From Litsea cubeba (lineage: Eukaryota > Streptophyta > Magnoliopsida > Laurales > Lauraceae): 64,000 bases of DNA. Shown here one piece after another: positions 10,378-21,049 of this stretch. Below the pieces are notes generated by a model that searched no databases, was not told the origin of the DNA, and worked only from the letters and a program-made list of their open reading frames with translations. The DNA is taken from assembly GCA_012931725.1 (NCBI GenBank), contig CM022946.1, positions 48,240,614-48,304,613 of the forward strand, written 5' to 3'. The position numbers were made by a program, and so were the translations under genes. How positions within the stretch are numbered: position 1 is the first letter of the stretch; each line of letters begins with the position of its first letter.

Positions 10378-11513
10378 TGTTGGATATCGCGATCACTGAG
10401 AGGGGGGGGGGGTGAATCAGTGATTTCTAAAACTAGGTCCAATTCAACAACAAAACAAGTCAAACCACACAATGACACCAGATTTAACGTGGTTCACCAA
10501 AAGGCTACGTCCACGGATCAAAACCGTCCGAACACCGATCCGGTACAGGTCTGAATATATTTAGTCGCACCAACGACAAAGAGCACCAACCCTTAGTTTC
10601 AGATAGCACCAACTATCTAGGAAGCACCGACTCCCTTTACAATTTATCTGCACCCACAGATAGGATCACCAAACCCCAAACACCAAGCACCAACTTGATG
10701 TTAAAAACAGAATAGAAGATTAACTCTGTCTACAGCCCTTCCCCTCTACAATTCTCTCTCTCTCAATCCCTTACAAATTGAAATCTAAAGCATAAAGAGA
10801 GACACTTAACTCATGGACGAATCACCATCTCCAGGAGCATAATCTCGTCCACAATTGCTGTAGAAAACGTCAGATAATGCAGCAACACAGCAACACAGCA
10901 ACAGCACTCTACTCTCTCCAAATTCTCTTTCTTTTCTATTCTCTTCTTCTCTCTCTGGTGATGTACTTATGAACGACCCATGCATACCTTTATATAGGTT
11001 TTAATAACCCTAGCAAGTCTCCAAATTCGGCTACAATTTGCTTAGAAAGAGTCCCAAACGAAATAACAAAGAATGCTGAATTTTCGTGCACAACTTCTAA
11101 TTCTGCGCAACTCTGGTTCCCGTGCTCGGTCGACATCCTTGCTTGCTCGGTCGACCGAAGACACTGTCTGGAATTAGACAACATTCGAGCTCGGTCGACA
11201 TCCTGGAGTCCCGGTCGACCGAAGACACACTGTGTCACGAAAATAACTGAGAGGTGCCTGATTCTGTTTCTGCAGGTTTCTCTTTTCTCGGTCGACCGAA
11301 TGAAGAGCCCGGTCGACCGGCCACTCTGTTTCAGGAATTCTGAATTCCTGAACTGTTTGAGCTTTGATTCTTCTATTAAGCTCTATCAACACTAGCCTAC
11401 TATCATCATGCTTGTGACAATGTGTTGACAATAATTCCAACTCATATCAATACTTGAGATACTATATTCTTCAATTCATCAAAAGACTTCTCAAGTCATC
11501 TCAAATTCCAACA
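10378..11513 (-). repeat. 3' LTR of the Copia element
   Basis: 1136 bp; pairs with 16674-17806. Contains a minus-strand TATA box (CTATATAAAGG) at about 10987-10998 and several CGGTCGACCG-type motifs at 11120-11320. It starts with a G run (10400-10410) that differs in length from the other LTR. Confidence 0.93.
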
Positions 11514-11526
11514 ATCTCCCCCTTTG
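11514..11526 (-). promoter_or_regulatory. Copia polypurine tract
   Basis: Plus strand ATCTCCCCCTTTG reads CAAAGGGGGAGAT on the minus strand, directly against the 3' LTR. It is nearly the same PPT-LTR junction as that of the non-autonomous element at 6573-6586. Confidence 0.88.
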
Positions 11527-11849
11527 GAATTGTTGGCAACACTATTGGAACTTCAACACTCACTTGGAACCAATTCTGAAATTCTAAAATAACAACCATC
11601 CACTGTCAACAATCTCCCCCTAGCTTTCATAGCATAACATCTCTCCTTGCTATCATAGCATAACATCTCTCCCCCTTTGACAACAAGTCCAAAGGGACCA
11701 AACCGAGGAGCGAATAGGATATTCAATGAATGCATTGCTCCCCCTTTCAAGCACGACTCCTACGGTTTAGGAGAGTGAGTAACTCCTAACTTTTTCCGGA
11801 GATACTCGAAGACTTCCTTTGGCAGAGGTTTCGTGAAAATATCAGCCAC

Positions 11850-14800
11850 TTACTCAGTTGTTGGAACATATTCCAACTTGACCTCTCCATCAGCAACTTT
11901 ATCTTTGAGAAAATGATAACGAATTGCTACATGCTTTGTTCGAGAGTGCTGAACAGGATTCTTAGATATATGAATTGCACTCGTGTTGTCACAAAGGATC
12001 GGCGTAGGATCCGTTGTAGGAACTCCTAGATCAGAAAGCATTTGCCGCATCCATAACACTTGTGTACAACAAGTTGCCGCTGCAATATATTCCGCTTCCG
12101 CTGTCGAAAGGGATACTGAGTCTTGCTTCTTACTATGCCAAGCAACTAATCTTTCTCCAAGATAAAATGCGCCGCCGCTAGTACTCTTGCGATCATCTAC
12201 GCATCCAGCCCAATCGGCATCAGAATATGCAACAAGAGTGAAGGATTTGCCTTTGGGATACCAGATACCAAGCTCCATAGTACCTTTCAGATATCGAAAG
12301 ATTCTTTTCACTGATGTAAGGTGCGTTTCAGTTGGTGCTGCTTGAAAACGTGCAACCATACATACTGCTTGTAGAAGATCTGGTCTTGTAGCAGTCAAGT
12401 AGAGCAAGCTTCCTATCATAGAGCGATAGGTGGTATGATCAACGGACGAGGCCTTATCATCTTTGCTAAGCTTCGTGTTCGTTGACATTGGTGTGCTCAC
12501 TGGCTTGTTGTCTTCCATATTGAACCGTTTCAGCATTTCCTTAATGTACTTCATTTGTGATATGAAGATGCCATGTTTCAGCTGCTGAACTTGTAAACCA
12601 AGAAAGAACTTTAGTTCTCCAAGCATTGACATCTCAAATTCTTTCTTCATCTCTTCTGCAAAATTCCTGCACATCTCCTCATCATTGCCACCAAAGATTA
12701 TGTCATTAACATAAACAATGACAACCAGCTGTTTGCTTAATTCAGTTTTGACATACAGATTGCTATCAACCATTCCTTTTTCAAAACCGATCTTGCGGAG
12801 ATAGAGATCCAGCCTTGCATACCATGCCCTTGGCGCTTGTTTCAGTCCATAAAGAGCCTTTTTCAACTTGCACACTAGATCTGAATTTTTGCTGATGAGA
12901 AAACCATCAGGTTGCTCAATGTAGACCTCTTCTTCAAGTAAACCATTCAAGAAAGCGGACTTTACGTCCATCTGAAATACCTTGAAGGTTTTGTATGCTG
13001 CCAATGCAAGAAACATACGAATAGCTTCCAGACGAGCCATAGGTGCAAAGGTCTCTTCAAAATCTATGCCTTCAACTTGAGCATAGCCTTTACAAACCAA
13101 CCTTGCTTTGTTTCTAATGACTTGACCATCTTCATTCAGCTTATTCCGAAAGACCCATTTGGTACCAATAACATTCTTATCAGTAGGTCTAGGAACAAGT
13201 TCCCATGTGGAGTTCTTCTCAATTTGCTCCAACTCCTCCTGCATAGCTTTCAACCAACTTTCATCAAGACTGGCTTCAGCCACAGTCTTGGGTTCAATGG
13301 TGGACATAAGTGAGTAATTGCTAACTACACTTTGTCTAGTTTGAACGCCTGCCTTAGGATCTCCAATGATTTGATCCTTAGGGTGTTGCTCTACCCAAGT
13401 GCTGTGCTTCTTAGGTGTAGTATCTTCTGAGTCATCCTTTGATTTCTCAGAATCATTAGATTCAGCCATCTCATCATCAATCTCACTCGAGTCCTCATAA
13501 ACCGGACTGTCATTATGAGTTGCATTCTTTGGTTCAATATTCTCATCTATTCTTACATCAGCACTTTCTATGATTTTTCTGGTTCTTTTGTTAACACACC
13601 TATATGCCTTGCTAGTAGAGGAGTAACCCAGAAATATACCTTCGTCAGCTCTTTCTTCAAATTTGCCCGGATTTTGTTCGAGCCGCTTGATGTAACACTT
13701 GCTGCCGAAGACTCTGAAGTGCTTGACGGTTGCTTTTCTTCCAAACCATAGCTCATAGGGAGTTTTGACTTCATGTGGCCTGATCAAGCATCGATTTTGA
13801 ATGTATACAGCCGTATGAATTGCCTCTTTCCAATACTTGTCAGCCATCTTGCTTTCACTTAGCATCGTACGAGCCATCTCTTGTACGGTGCGATTCTTCC
13901 GTTCCACAACTCCATTTTGCTGTGGAGTTCTAGGGGCTGAGTACTGTCTTTGAATGCCATGATGTTCACAATATTTAGTGAACTCTTCAGATGTGAACTC
14001 GCCTCCACGATCAGACCTTAAAATCTTGATACGTTTTTCCAATTGATTTTCAACCTGTGCTTTAAACACTTTAAAACGATCAAGTGCTTGATGCTTATGC
14101 TTAAGAAACAATACCCATGTCATACGAGTATAATCATCAATGCATAACATGAAATACTTATCTCCATTGGTGCTTTGAGTTCGCATCGGTCCACAGAGAT
14201 CAGTGTGCACTAGCTCAAGAGGTTTCTTGGAATGATGCTCCTTTGACTTGAACATAACCCTCGTTTGCTTTCCCTTTTGGCAAGAGTCGCAAATGGGATT
14301 GGAAGGCTTTTCAACTTTAGACATGCCTCTTACAGCCTTTGAATTGCAAATCTTTGACATGTTATCAAAGCTTAGATGCCCAAGGCGTTTGTGCCACAAC
14401 CAACTTTCCTCTGTCCGACTCATCAAGCAGGTCTTTTCAGCTCCATCTGACAATGTATAGAGATTTCCAGCAGTTCTTGTTCCAGTTGCCACTGTTTTGC
14501 CGTTGCTACTCTTCTTGATGGCAAACCCATTCTTTGTGAAGATAACTTCGTGACCCTTGTCACAGATCTGGCTCACACTAAGCAGGTTGTGTCTCAATCC
14601 AGACACATATAAGACTTCTTCCGATCTGATCTTGTTTGCCATAAGCTGAATAACACCTTTTCCGCAGATTTTGGCACCATCATTGTTGCCAAACTTCACT
14701 GAACCGCCTTCATAGTGCTGTAATTTGATGAATTTCTCTTTATCACCAGTCATATGGCTTGAACAACCACTATCAAGGACCCATGGTGCTGCCTTCTTTT

Positions 14801-16619
14801 GTGCATTGAATGCCGTTTGCACAATGAGTGATTCTTTGGAATTACCTTCCCTTTTCTTTGCCCTCCAAGCCTTAACTAACTTGGGTTTCTTTTCAACCTG
14901 AAATTGGTTAGCAATAGGCAACCTACAATCCCTAGCCAAGTGTCCATAATTATGACATATATAGCACTCAATTTTGTGGCTGTTTAGGATTGAAAAAGGG
15001 TTCCTAGTTACAAATGGGCTGTTTCTAACATAGAATTTGCAATCAGCCCTTTTATGTCCAAACATATTACAATGAAAGCAATAACCATAGAATTTGTATC
15101 TTCTTTGTGGCTGGTTAGTCTTCATTACCTTTCTAACAGGAATGGACTCCTTTCTAGGTTGAGTGGGCTTCATAGAGTTAGAAGGTGCAGTGACTTGCTT
15201 CACAAACTCTTTCTTTTCAGGAGGTGCAATCTTAGAGGATTCACCTTTCTCAAATCCTAGACCAAATCTGAAGTGGGCAGGTCTTTGAACTTTCAGTAGT
15301 TCATTGAGTTTCATAGTCCCTTCAATCGCTTGGAGCGCTTTGAGTTTCTTGCTATTTTCCAAATTTTCAGCCTTTGCTCTAGCGATCTCAGTTTCAAGTT
15401 TCATAGCCTCTTCCTTTTTGATACTTATTTGGTTTTCAAGGACTTCTACCATTCTTTTATATTCTTCTACTTGAGTTTTCAAAGTAATAATGGAACTTTC
15501 AGATTCATGGAGAAGTTTCAGATTTTTCTTACTTGATTTGCGTTCCATGCTAAGCTCCTCAAGTGCGGCTATGAGTTCCTCTTCAAGATTGACTTCAGCC
15601 TCCTCTTCCTCTTCCGGATCTAGCTCTTCTTCTTCTTCAACAGTGACCATGAAGAGAGCTTCGGTTGATTCATCATCGTCTGAAGTTTCAGACGTGCTGT
15701 CATCTTGTTGACATAGAAAGTTTTTAGCTTTGCCCCTTTTTCTGAAATTTCTCTTTCCTTTACTCTTTTCAGCATAAGAGTCATTATCATTGTCTTCTTT
15801 TAGCGGACACTTCGCAGCAAAGTGACCAACACCTCCACAATTGAAGCATTTAAAGGGTAGCTTCCCTTTGTACTTGCCATTGCTTCCTTTCTTCAACTTT
15901 CTAACAAATTGAGCCTCAAGCTCATCATCATCAGTATCAAAATCATGACCAGCAGTCTCTTTTGCCTTTTTCTGAACTTTGAAGGCCGCTTCTTTATCAG
16001 ATGAAGACGTCTTTCCTATGCGCATCTCATAGGCAGTTAGAGAACCATGTAATTCATCCATGGAAAATGCATTCAGATCTTTGGCTTCTTCGATGGCTGA
16101 GACTTTTGAATCAAACCGGGGAAGAAGAGATCTTAGAACCTTTTTGACGATGACCGGCTCTTTAATCTCCTCCCCTAGTCCACGAATGTCATTCGTGACT
16201 TCATTCACTCGTTGCATATACGAGTCAACATTCTCGCTTTCCTCCATGCGAAGAGACTCGAATTGAGAGCGATGAGTTTGCAATTTTGCTTCTTTAATCT
16301 TCTCATCACCTTCATGTATGCTTTGCAACTTGTCCCAAATCTCCTTGGCTGTTTTGCATGCAATTACTTTGACAAGCTCGCTGTCCACAAGGCCACTAAA
16401 GAGTGCATTCTGCGCCTTGGAGTCGTTGTCTGCCAACTTCTTCGATGCAGTATCATTGGGTATGGTGGAAGCATTGTAACCGACTCTGACAGCCTCCCAA
16501 ACATCATAGCCAAGAGATTTGATGAAGGCTTGCATCCTAATCTTCCAAAAAGAGTAATTAGAACCATCAAACAGAGGTGCTTTCATATTCCCTGTATTGA
16601 CTGCCATGTGATTTGACAA
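11850..16619 (-). CDS. Copia gag-pol polyprotein, RT active-site Asp changed to Asn, C-terminus cut by a stop
   Basis: 1589 residues. Order: gag (PLFDGSNYSFWKIRM, residue about 15), first CCHC knuckle about 256, acidic stretch and coiled coil about 310-430, two more CCHC knuckles about 515 and 550, protease DSGCSSHMTG about 613, pre-integrase HKRLGHLS about 742 with C-x2-C, integrase core VHTDLCGP about 806, LRSDRGGEF about 866, PQQNGVVERKNRT about 897, RT about 1130-1330, RNase H about 1455-1570 (YSDADWAG, AEAEYIAA, CDNTSAIH). The RT box reads YVND at residues 1303-1306 (12702-12713) instead of YVDD, a GAT to AAT change at a metal-binding aspartate. TAA at 11850-11852 replaces a probable CAA; the frame then continues through VADIFTKPLPKEVFEYL to a stop at 11760, so about 30 terminal residues are lost. 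The start is the first ATG after the primer site. Without a change at the active site this copy is probably not autonomous. Confidence 0.95.
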   Translation of the reverse strand: MSNHMAVNTGNMKAPLFDGSNYSFWKIRMQAFIKSLGYDVWEAVRVGYNASTIPNDTASKKLADNDSKAQNALFSGLVDSELVKVIACKTAKEIWDKLQSIHEGDEKIKEAKLQTHRSQFESLRMEESENVDSYMQRVNEVTNDIRGLGEEIKEPVIVKKVLRSLLPRFDSKVSAIEEAKDLNAFSMDELHGSLTAYEMRIGKTSSSDKEAAFKVQKKAKETAGHDFDTDDDELEAQFVRKLKKGSNGKYKGKLPFKCFNCGGVGHFAAKCPLKEDNDNDSYAEKSKGKRNFRKRGKAKNFLCQQDDSTSETSDDDESTEALFMVTVEEEEELDPEEEEEAEVNLEEELIAALEELSMERKSSKKNLKLLHESESSIITLKTQVEEYKRMVEVLENQISIKKEEAMKLETEIARAKAENLENSKKLKALQAIEGTMKLNELLKVQRPAHFRFGLGFEKGESSKIAPPEKKEFVKQVTAPSNSMKPTQPRKESIPVRKVMKTNQPQRRYKFYGYCFHCNMFGHKRADCKFYVRNSPFVTRNPFSILNSHKIECYICHNYGHLARDCRLPIANQFQVEKKPKLVKAWRAKKREGNSKESLIVQTAFNAQKKAAPWVLDSGCSSHMTGDKEKFIKLQHYEGGSVKFGNNDGAKICGKGVIQLMANKIRSEEVLYVSGLRHNLLSVSQICDKGHEVIFTKNGFAIKKSSNGKTVATGTRTAGNLYTLSDGAEKTCLMSRTEESWLWHKRLGHLSFDNMSKICNSKAVRGMSKVEKPSNPICDSCQKGKQTRVMFKSKEHHSKKPLELVHTDLCGPMRTQSTNGDKYFMLCIDDYTRMTWVLFLKHKHQALDRFKVFKAQVENQLEKRIKILRSDRGGEFTSEEFTKYCEHHGIQRQYSAPRTPQQNGVVERKNRTVQEMARTMLSESKMADKYWKEAIHTAVYIQNRCLIRPHEVKTPYELWFGRKATVKHFRVFGSKCYIKRLEQNPGKFEERADEGIFLGYSSTSKAYRCVNKRTRKIIESADVRIDENIEPKNATHNDSPVYEDSSEIDDEMAESNDSEKSKDDSEDTTPKKHSTWVEQHPKDQIIGDPKAGVQTRQSVVSNYSLMSTIEPKTVAEASLDESWLKAMQEELEQIEKNSTWELVPRPTDKNVIGTKWVFRNKLNEDGQVIRNKARLVCKGYAQVEGIDFEETFAPMARLEAIRMFLALAAYKTFKVFQMDVKSAFLNGLLEEEVYIEQPDGFLISKNSDLVCKLKKALYGLKQAPRAWYARLDLYLRKIGFEKGMVDSNLYVKTELSKQLVVIVYVNDIIFGGNDEEMCRNFAEEMKKEFEMSMLGELKFFLGLQVQQLKHGIFISQMKYIKEMLKRFNMEDNKPVSTPMSTNTKLSKDDKASSVDHTTYRSMIGSLLYLTATRPDLLQAVCMVARFQAAPTETHLTSVKRIFRYLKGTMELGIWYPKGKSFTLVAYSDADWAGCVDDRKSTSGGAFYLGERLVAWHSKKQDSVSLSTAEAEYIAAATCCTQVLWMRQMLSDLGVPTTDPTPILCDNTSAIHISKNPVQHSRTKHVAIRYHFLKDKVADGEVKLEYVPTTE

Positions 16620-16659
16620 GAGATCACCCTTAGCGTATTAAACTGATCAAGGGAGCCTC

Positions 16660-16671
16660 GCTCTGATACCA
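16660..16671 (-). promoter_or_regulatory. Copia primer binding site, initiator tRNA-Met
   Basis: Plus strand GCTCTGATACCA is the reverse complement of TGGTATCAGAGC and lies two bases inside the 5' LTR boundary at 16674. Confidence 0.93.
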
Positions 16672-16673
16672 AT

Positions 16674-17806
16674 TGTTGGATATCGCGATCACTGAGAGGG
16701 GGGGGTGAATCAGTGATTTCTAAAACCGGGTCCAATTCAACAACAAAACAAGTCAAACCACACAATGACACCAGATTTAACGTGGTTCACCAAAAGGCTA
16801 CGTCCACGGATCAAAACCGTCCGAACACCGATCCGGTACAGGTCTGAATATATTTAGTCGCACCAACGACAAAGAGCACCAACCCTTAGTTTCAGATAGC
16901 ACCAACTATCTAGGAAGCACCGACTCCCTTTACAATTTATCTGCACCCACAGATAGGATCACCAAACCCCAAACACCAAGCACCAACTTGATGTTAAAAA
17001 CAGAATAGAAGATTAACTCTGTCTACAGCCCTTCCCCTCTACAATTCTCTCTCTCTCAATCCCTTACAAATTGAAATCTAAAGCATAAAGAGAGACACTT
17101 AACTCATGGACGAATCACCATCTTCAGGAGCATAATCTCGTCCATAATTGCTGTAGAAAACGTCAGATAATGCAGCAACACAGCAACACAGCAACAACAC
17201 TCTACTCTCTCCAAATTCTCTTTCTTTTCTATTCTCTTCTTCTCTCTCTGGTGATGTACTTATGAACGACCCATGCATACCTTTATATAGGTTTTAATAA
17301 CCCTAGCAAGTCTCCAAATTCGGCTACAATTTGCTTAGAAAGAGTCCCAAACGAAATAACAAAGAATGCTGAATTTTCGTGCACAACTTCTAATTCTGCG
17401 CAACTCTGGTTCCCGTGCTCGGTCGACATCCTTGCTTGCACGGTCGACCGAAGACACTGTCTGGAATTAGACAACATTCGAGCTCGGTCGACATCCTGGA
17501 GTCCCGGTCGACCGAAGACACACTGTGTCACGAAAATAACTGAGAGGTGCCTGATTCTGTTTCTGCAGGTTTCTCTTTTCTCGGTCGACCGAATGAAGAG
17601 CCCGGTCGACCGGCCACTCTGTTTCAGGAATTCTGAATTCCTGAACTGTTTGAGCTTTGATTCTACTATTAAGCTCTATCAACACTAGCCTACTATCATC
17701 ATGCTTGTGACAATGTGTTGACAATAATTCCAACTCATATCAATACTTGAGATACTATATTCTTCAATTCATCAAAAGACTTCTCAAGTCATCTCAAATT
17801 CCAACA
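16674..17806 (-). repeat. 5' LTR of the Copia element
   Basis: 1133 bp. Minus-strand TATA box at about 17280-17291. Same GTCGAC-motif block as the other LTR at about 17415-17610. Confidence 0.93.
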
Positions 17807-18433
17807 CCATGCACAAACAATGCAGCTGAATATGAAGCTCTGATCCTAGGATTGGAACTCGCCATCGAATCCGGTATCACCGTGCTGGAAGTCTTTGGAG
17901 ACTCTCAACTGATCGTCAACCAGATGAATCAGAAATCTGAAGTCAGGAAGCCAAATTCACTGCCTTACTACAACAAAGTACAATCGCTTCTACAAAAGTT
18001 TGACATCTGTCACATCACCCACATTCGTAGAGGTGAAAACATACGTGCAAATGCCCTAGCTGGACTTGCCGCATCTATGGCAATCCAGGAAGGGGAAAAC
18101 ATGCAAATCACAGTGTGCGAAAGAAGAATCCTTCCTCCTCTTAACACACACCAAGCAGTTGCTGAATGCCACCAAGTGGTTGGAAGTCAGATTTCAATCC
18201 TTCAAACTTCAATCGGCGAATGGAGGGATCCGTTCATTGATTACATCATGTTCGGAATCCTACCTGAAGATCCAAAAGAATGGGTAAGCATCCAAAGGCG
18301 AACCCCAAGCTTTCATTTGGATATTCCTTCAAAAATCCTTTATAGGAAATCCTTCAACGGAGTACGTCTACGCTGCTTGTCACAACAAGAGGCTGAAGAA
18401 ACACTCAAAGAAGTTCATGCTGGTCTTTGCGGA
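17807..18433 (+). pseudogene. Tat Gypsy copy A, pol segment 2: second (plant-type) RNase H
   Basis: Resumes exactly where segment 1 stopped (CCATG duplicated). It encodes NNAAEYEALILGLE, EVFGDSQLIVNQMNQ and the ADALAGLAASM-like region (here ANALAGLA, one aspartate changed to asparagine), then the linker to the integrase zinc region up to EVHAGLCG. This is the archaeal/plant-type RNase H characteristic of Tat elements. It is interrupted at 18433 by a solo LTR. No stop codon lies inside the segment. Confidence 0.9.
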
Positions 18434-21049
18434 TGATGGACCGCGCTCCAATGCTCGGTTCCTACCGAGGTCGGCGGACGTGGGAGTCCGTTTGGTTCCG
18501 ACCCTTTCGTAACCAGGGGGCAGGGGCGTGCATCAACATTTCTTTTTTTGTGTGGGTGTGCCAGATTTTCTATTTTACTTGGAATTGCAAGTGGTGATCC
18601 GGAGATCAACCTTCGCAAGTAAAAAGGAAATCAACTTCTTTCAAGTTTTCCATTGCACATATATTTAAGAAAAGAGACATTTTTTCTTGGTTTGCCGTGA
18701 AAGGCGATTTTTTGGCATTTATAGCCGATTTTGGCGTTTATAGCCGATTTTTGGCATTTATAGCCGATTTTGGCGTTTATAGCCGATTTACAATCCTTAT
18801 CAATAATGAAAGACAAGAGTTGTGATTTTTGTCTCTTTAAAAAAAATACAAACTACAATGAAAAGCAAGAAAAGGAGGATCTAACTTCTCAGGAGATTGT
18901 GGGGGACTCGTTTAGATTGACGGTCGCAAGCCATATGTGGGCTTCGCCATCATCCATGCAGATGAGAACAGAGGATGCTATTGATTCGCTTGGCTTGGCT
19001 ATAACCTCAGGTTTTTAGAGGACAAAGACCAAAAGAAGGTCCTATGTCCAATAAAAAGCCGAGTAGACGGGCTGAAAAGCCACATCTAAGCCATTGGAGG
19101 CAGGAGGAGAAGGCAAGGACCTTGGGGGGGTACCCCCAAGGGACTTTTGTCACCTTGTTGCGGTGGCCGGTGTAGAACTTCCGCAGAGTTTTCTCTCGTT
19201 TTCCTTTCTCTGGATTTCTGTGCTTCTGTCTGTCTGTGTGTTTGTGCTCTTTTCTGATGATCTGTGATTATCCTTTCTTCTTGGAGAGCTCTCCTATTTA
19301 TAGGCTTTTAGGTGGCCATTTAGGAGGGTTTATGAGCTTTGATTGTCATAAAGCTACATAAAGGGAGGAGTTACAGAATTGAATTCTTTATTTTGTAACT
19401 CCTTTTTCTTGGCTTCTGATTGGCCGGAGGAGATTGAGGGCATTTAATCGCCTTTAATCGCCATGATGGGAGGAGTTTCATGGGTTAAATGCCATGAATC
19501 TCTTGACTTGTAACTCCCGAATGCTTGCTTCTGATTGGGCCGTCCAAAGAAATGGATTAATGACTGTAATAAAGCTAGTCAATTAATCGCATTAAGTGGT
19601 CGCCGAGCAGCTGAAGAGTCGCGGGCCGTGCCACGTCTTTTGGGATTCTTCTGACGATGATCATCGATGGATCTTCATGTAGATCGACATCAGATGACCA
19701 TGTAATTTCAGGTGTTTGTTGCCAACAGTGGGTCGGTGCCATCTGTCCTGTCGATTTCTCGATCGGTCGGGTAGAAAGCACACTTTTTTTGGTTGACCGG
19801 GTGGCGATCAATATTGTTTTCGATACTCTTGATGATTGACCCGTGTTTTGGACGGATGTCAGAGGACTTGGTGACTCAAAAGCATGAATTTTGGAAAGTA
19901 CCAGAGGCTGGGCTCTTCGAATCGCGAAAAAACGGCGAAAACCGGGGTTTCCGGGGGCTTCCCGGCGACCCCGGGCTCCAAGGTCGCCGGCGACCCTGGC
20001 CCAGGGTCGCAGGGGCCTGCGACCCTGGGGGGTTTTCCCCCCTTTGTGTCCCGTTTTGTGTCTGGTTTTGCTGTTTTTCGATTCTTTTTCTTTCTGTATT
20101 TTTCCTTGACATTTTGACCATTTATTGGCCTGATTTCTTTGTAGGAAACCTGATGAGAATCCTTGCATTTTATTTTGCAAAGTTTCCAATTTCCTGAGAA
20201 AGCCGAAGACTTTGTCGCGCAGAGCTGCCGATTTTCCGTCAGAAGCTGAAACTGGGTCAAACGATGTCGGAATGACCTGAAATTTGGTGTGAAGCCTCCT
20301 GAACAGTAAATAAGACCAACCATAGGCTTTTGTTTGAGTTTTGAAGCCGTTTGGGGTCCTATCACCAGTAGACTTGCTTTTTGTCGCGATGAAGATGTCG
20401 CGGTTTGATGTGCGGTCAACCGATGTCCGATTGACTTGAAATTTGACAGGGAACCTATTGGAGTCATTTTAAGATGATCCATAGGCTCTGTCTTGGAAAC
20501 CATGGTCCCGGAGAGCTTTGCCGCCGAGAGGCCTGATTTGGCTTCCGAGCGTCAAACTATGGTCAAATGTTGTGGAAATGACCTGAAACTTGACGTGTAG
20601 CCCTTTATAAGCATTTTGAAGCCGTCCATGTGCTCTATCTGATGAGTAATGGCCTCGGTGGTTCTCACCGCCAAGAGGCTTGATTTAGCTGTTCGAGGGT
20701 TGATGTAGGGTCAAACGTTGTCGGTTTGACTCGGAACTTGACGTGGAACCTTTTGGAAGTATTTTGAGACCATCCATCGGCCCTGATCGAAGATTTGGTG
20801 TCTCCGATGCTTTTGCCACCGAGAGCTCCTTTTCGGCTGTCGGAGAAGCGAAATTAGGCCAAATGATTTTGAAATGGCCCGAAACTTCTTGTGTACTCCT
20901 CTTTTGGCTGTCTGGAAGAATCTTGCAGTTTTTGTTTGATTCTGACAAGATTTGTTTTTTGGAAGCAGCATTGCCTATTTATGGCAGGTTGCGACTTCAT
21001 GTAGCTCTTTGGATCTTGAAGAGGCAAAGTGACATTTTTGGTGTCAACA
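18434..21049 (-). repeat. Solo LTR of the Tat family, inserted in copy A
   Basis: 2616 bp from TGATGGACC to GGTGTCAACA, flanked by a 5-bp duplication GCGGA (18429-18433 and 21050-21054). No internal region is present, so the element was lost by LTR-LTR recombination. It matches the LTRs at 21793-24301 and 51337-53920. The minus orientation is set by comparison with copy B. In element sense it has about five degenerate 140-160 bp repeats in U3 (about 20220-20960), four with a W-box core TTGACC, two CCAAT boxes, a GC-rich block (19930-20040) and four tandem CGGCTATAAA units (18714-18788). ORFs in the GC-rich block are not genes. Confidence 0.95.

Larger units (their letters stand above)
10378..17806 (-). 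mobile_element. Nearly intact Copia retrotransposon
   Basis: 7429 bp, LTRs at 10378-11513 and 16674-17806, both TGTTGGATATC to CCAACA on the plus strand, with a 5-bp target duplication CCATG at 10373-10377 and 17807-17811. Primer site and polypurine tract are present on the minus strand. The LTRs differ by about seven or eight substitutions and a poly-G length change by eye, so insertion is recent. One 1589-codon polyprotein spans the interior. Coiled coil, GLGF and extra zinc knuckles resemble the SIRE/Maximus group, though no env-like ORF is present. Confidence 0.95.

Noticed and set aside
18631..18816. Short ORF with repeated AINAKIGYKCQK units, and similar ORFs at 41458-41733 and 61142-61527
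   Set aside because: Direct translation of the TATAGCC tandem repeats; repeat number varies freely between copies.
19575..20503. ORFs of 200+ residues in the solo LTR, and similar ones at 22933-23485 and 52672-53202
   Set aside because: They overlap in several frames within the GC-rich LTR block, and differ in frame between LTR copies.
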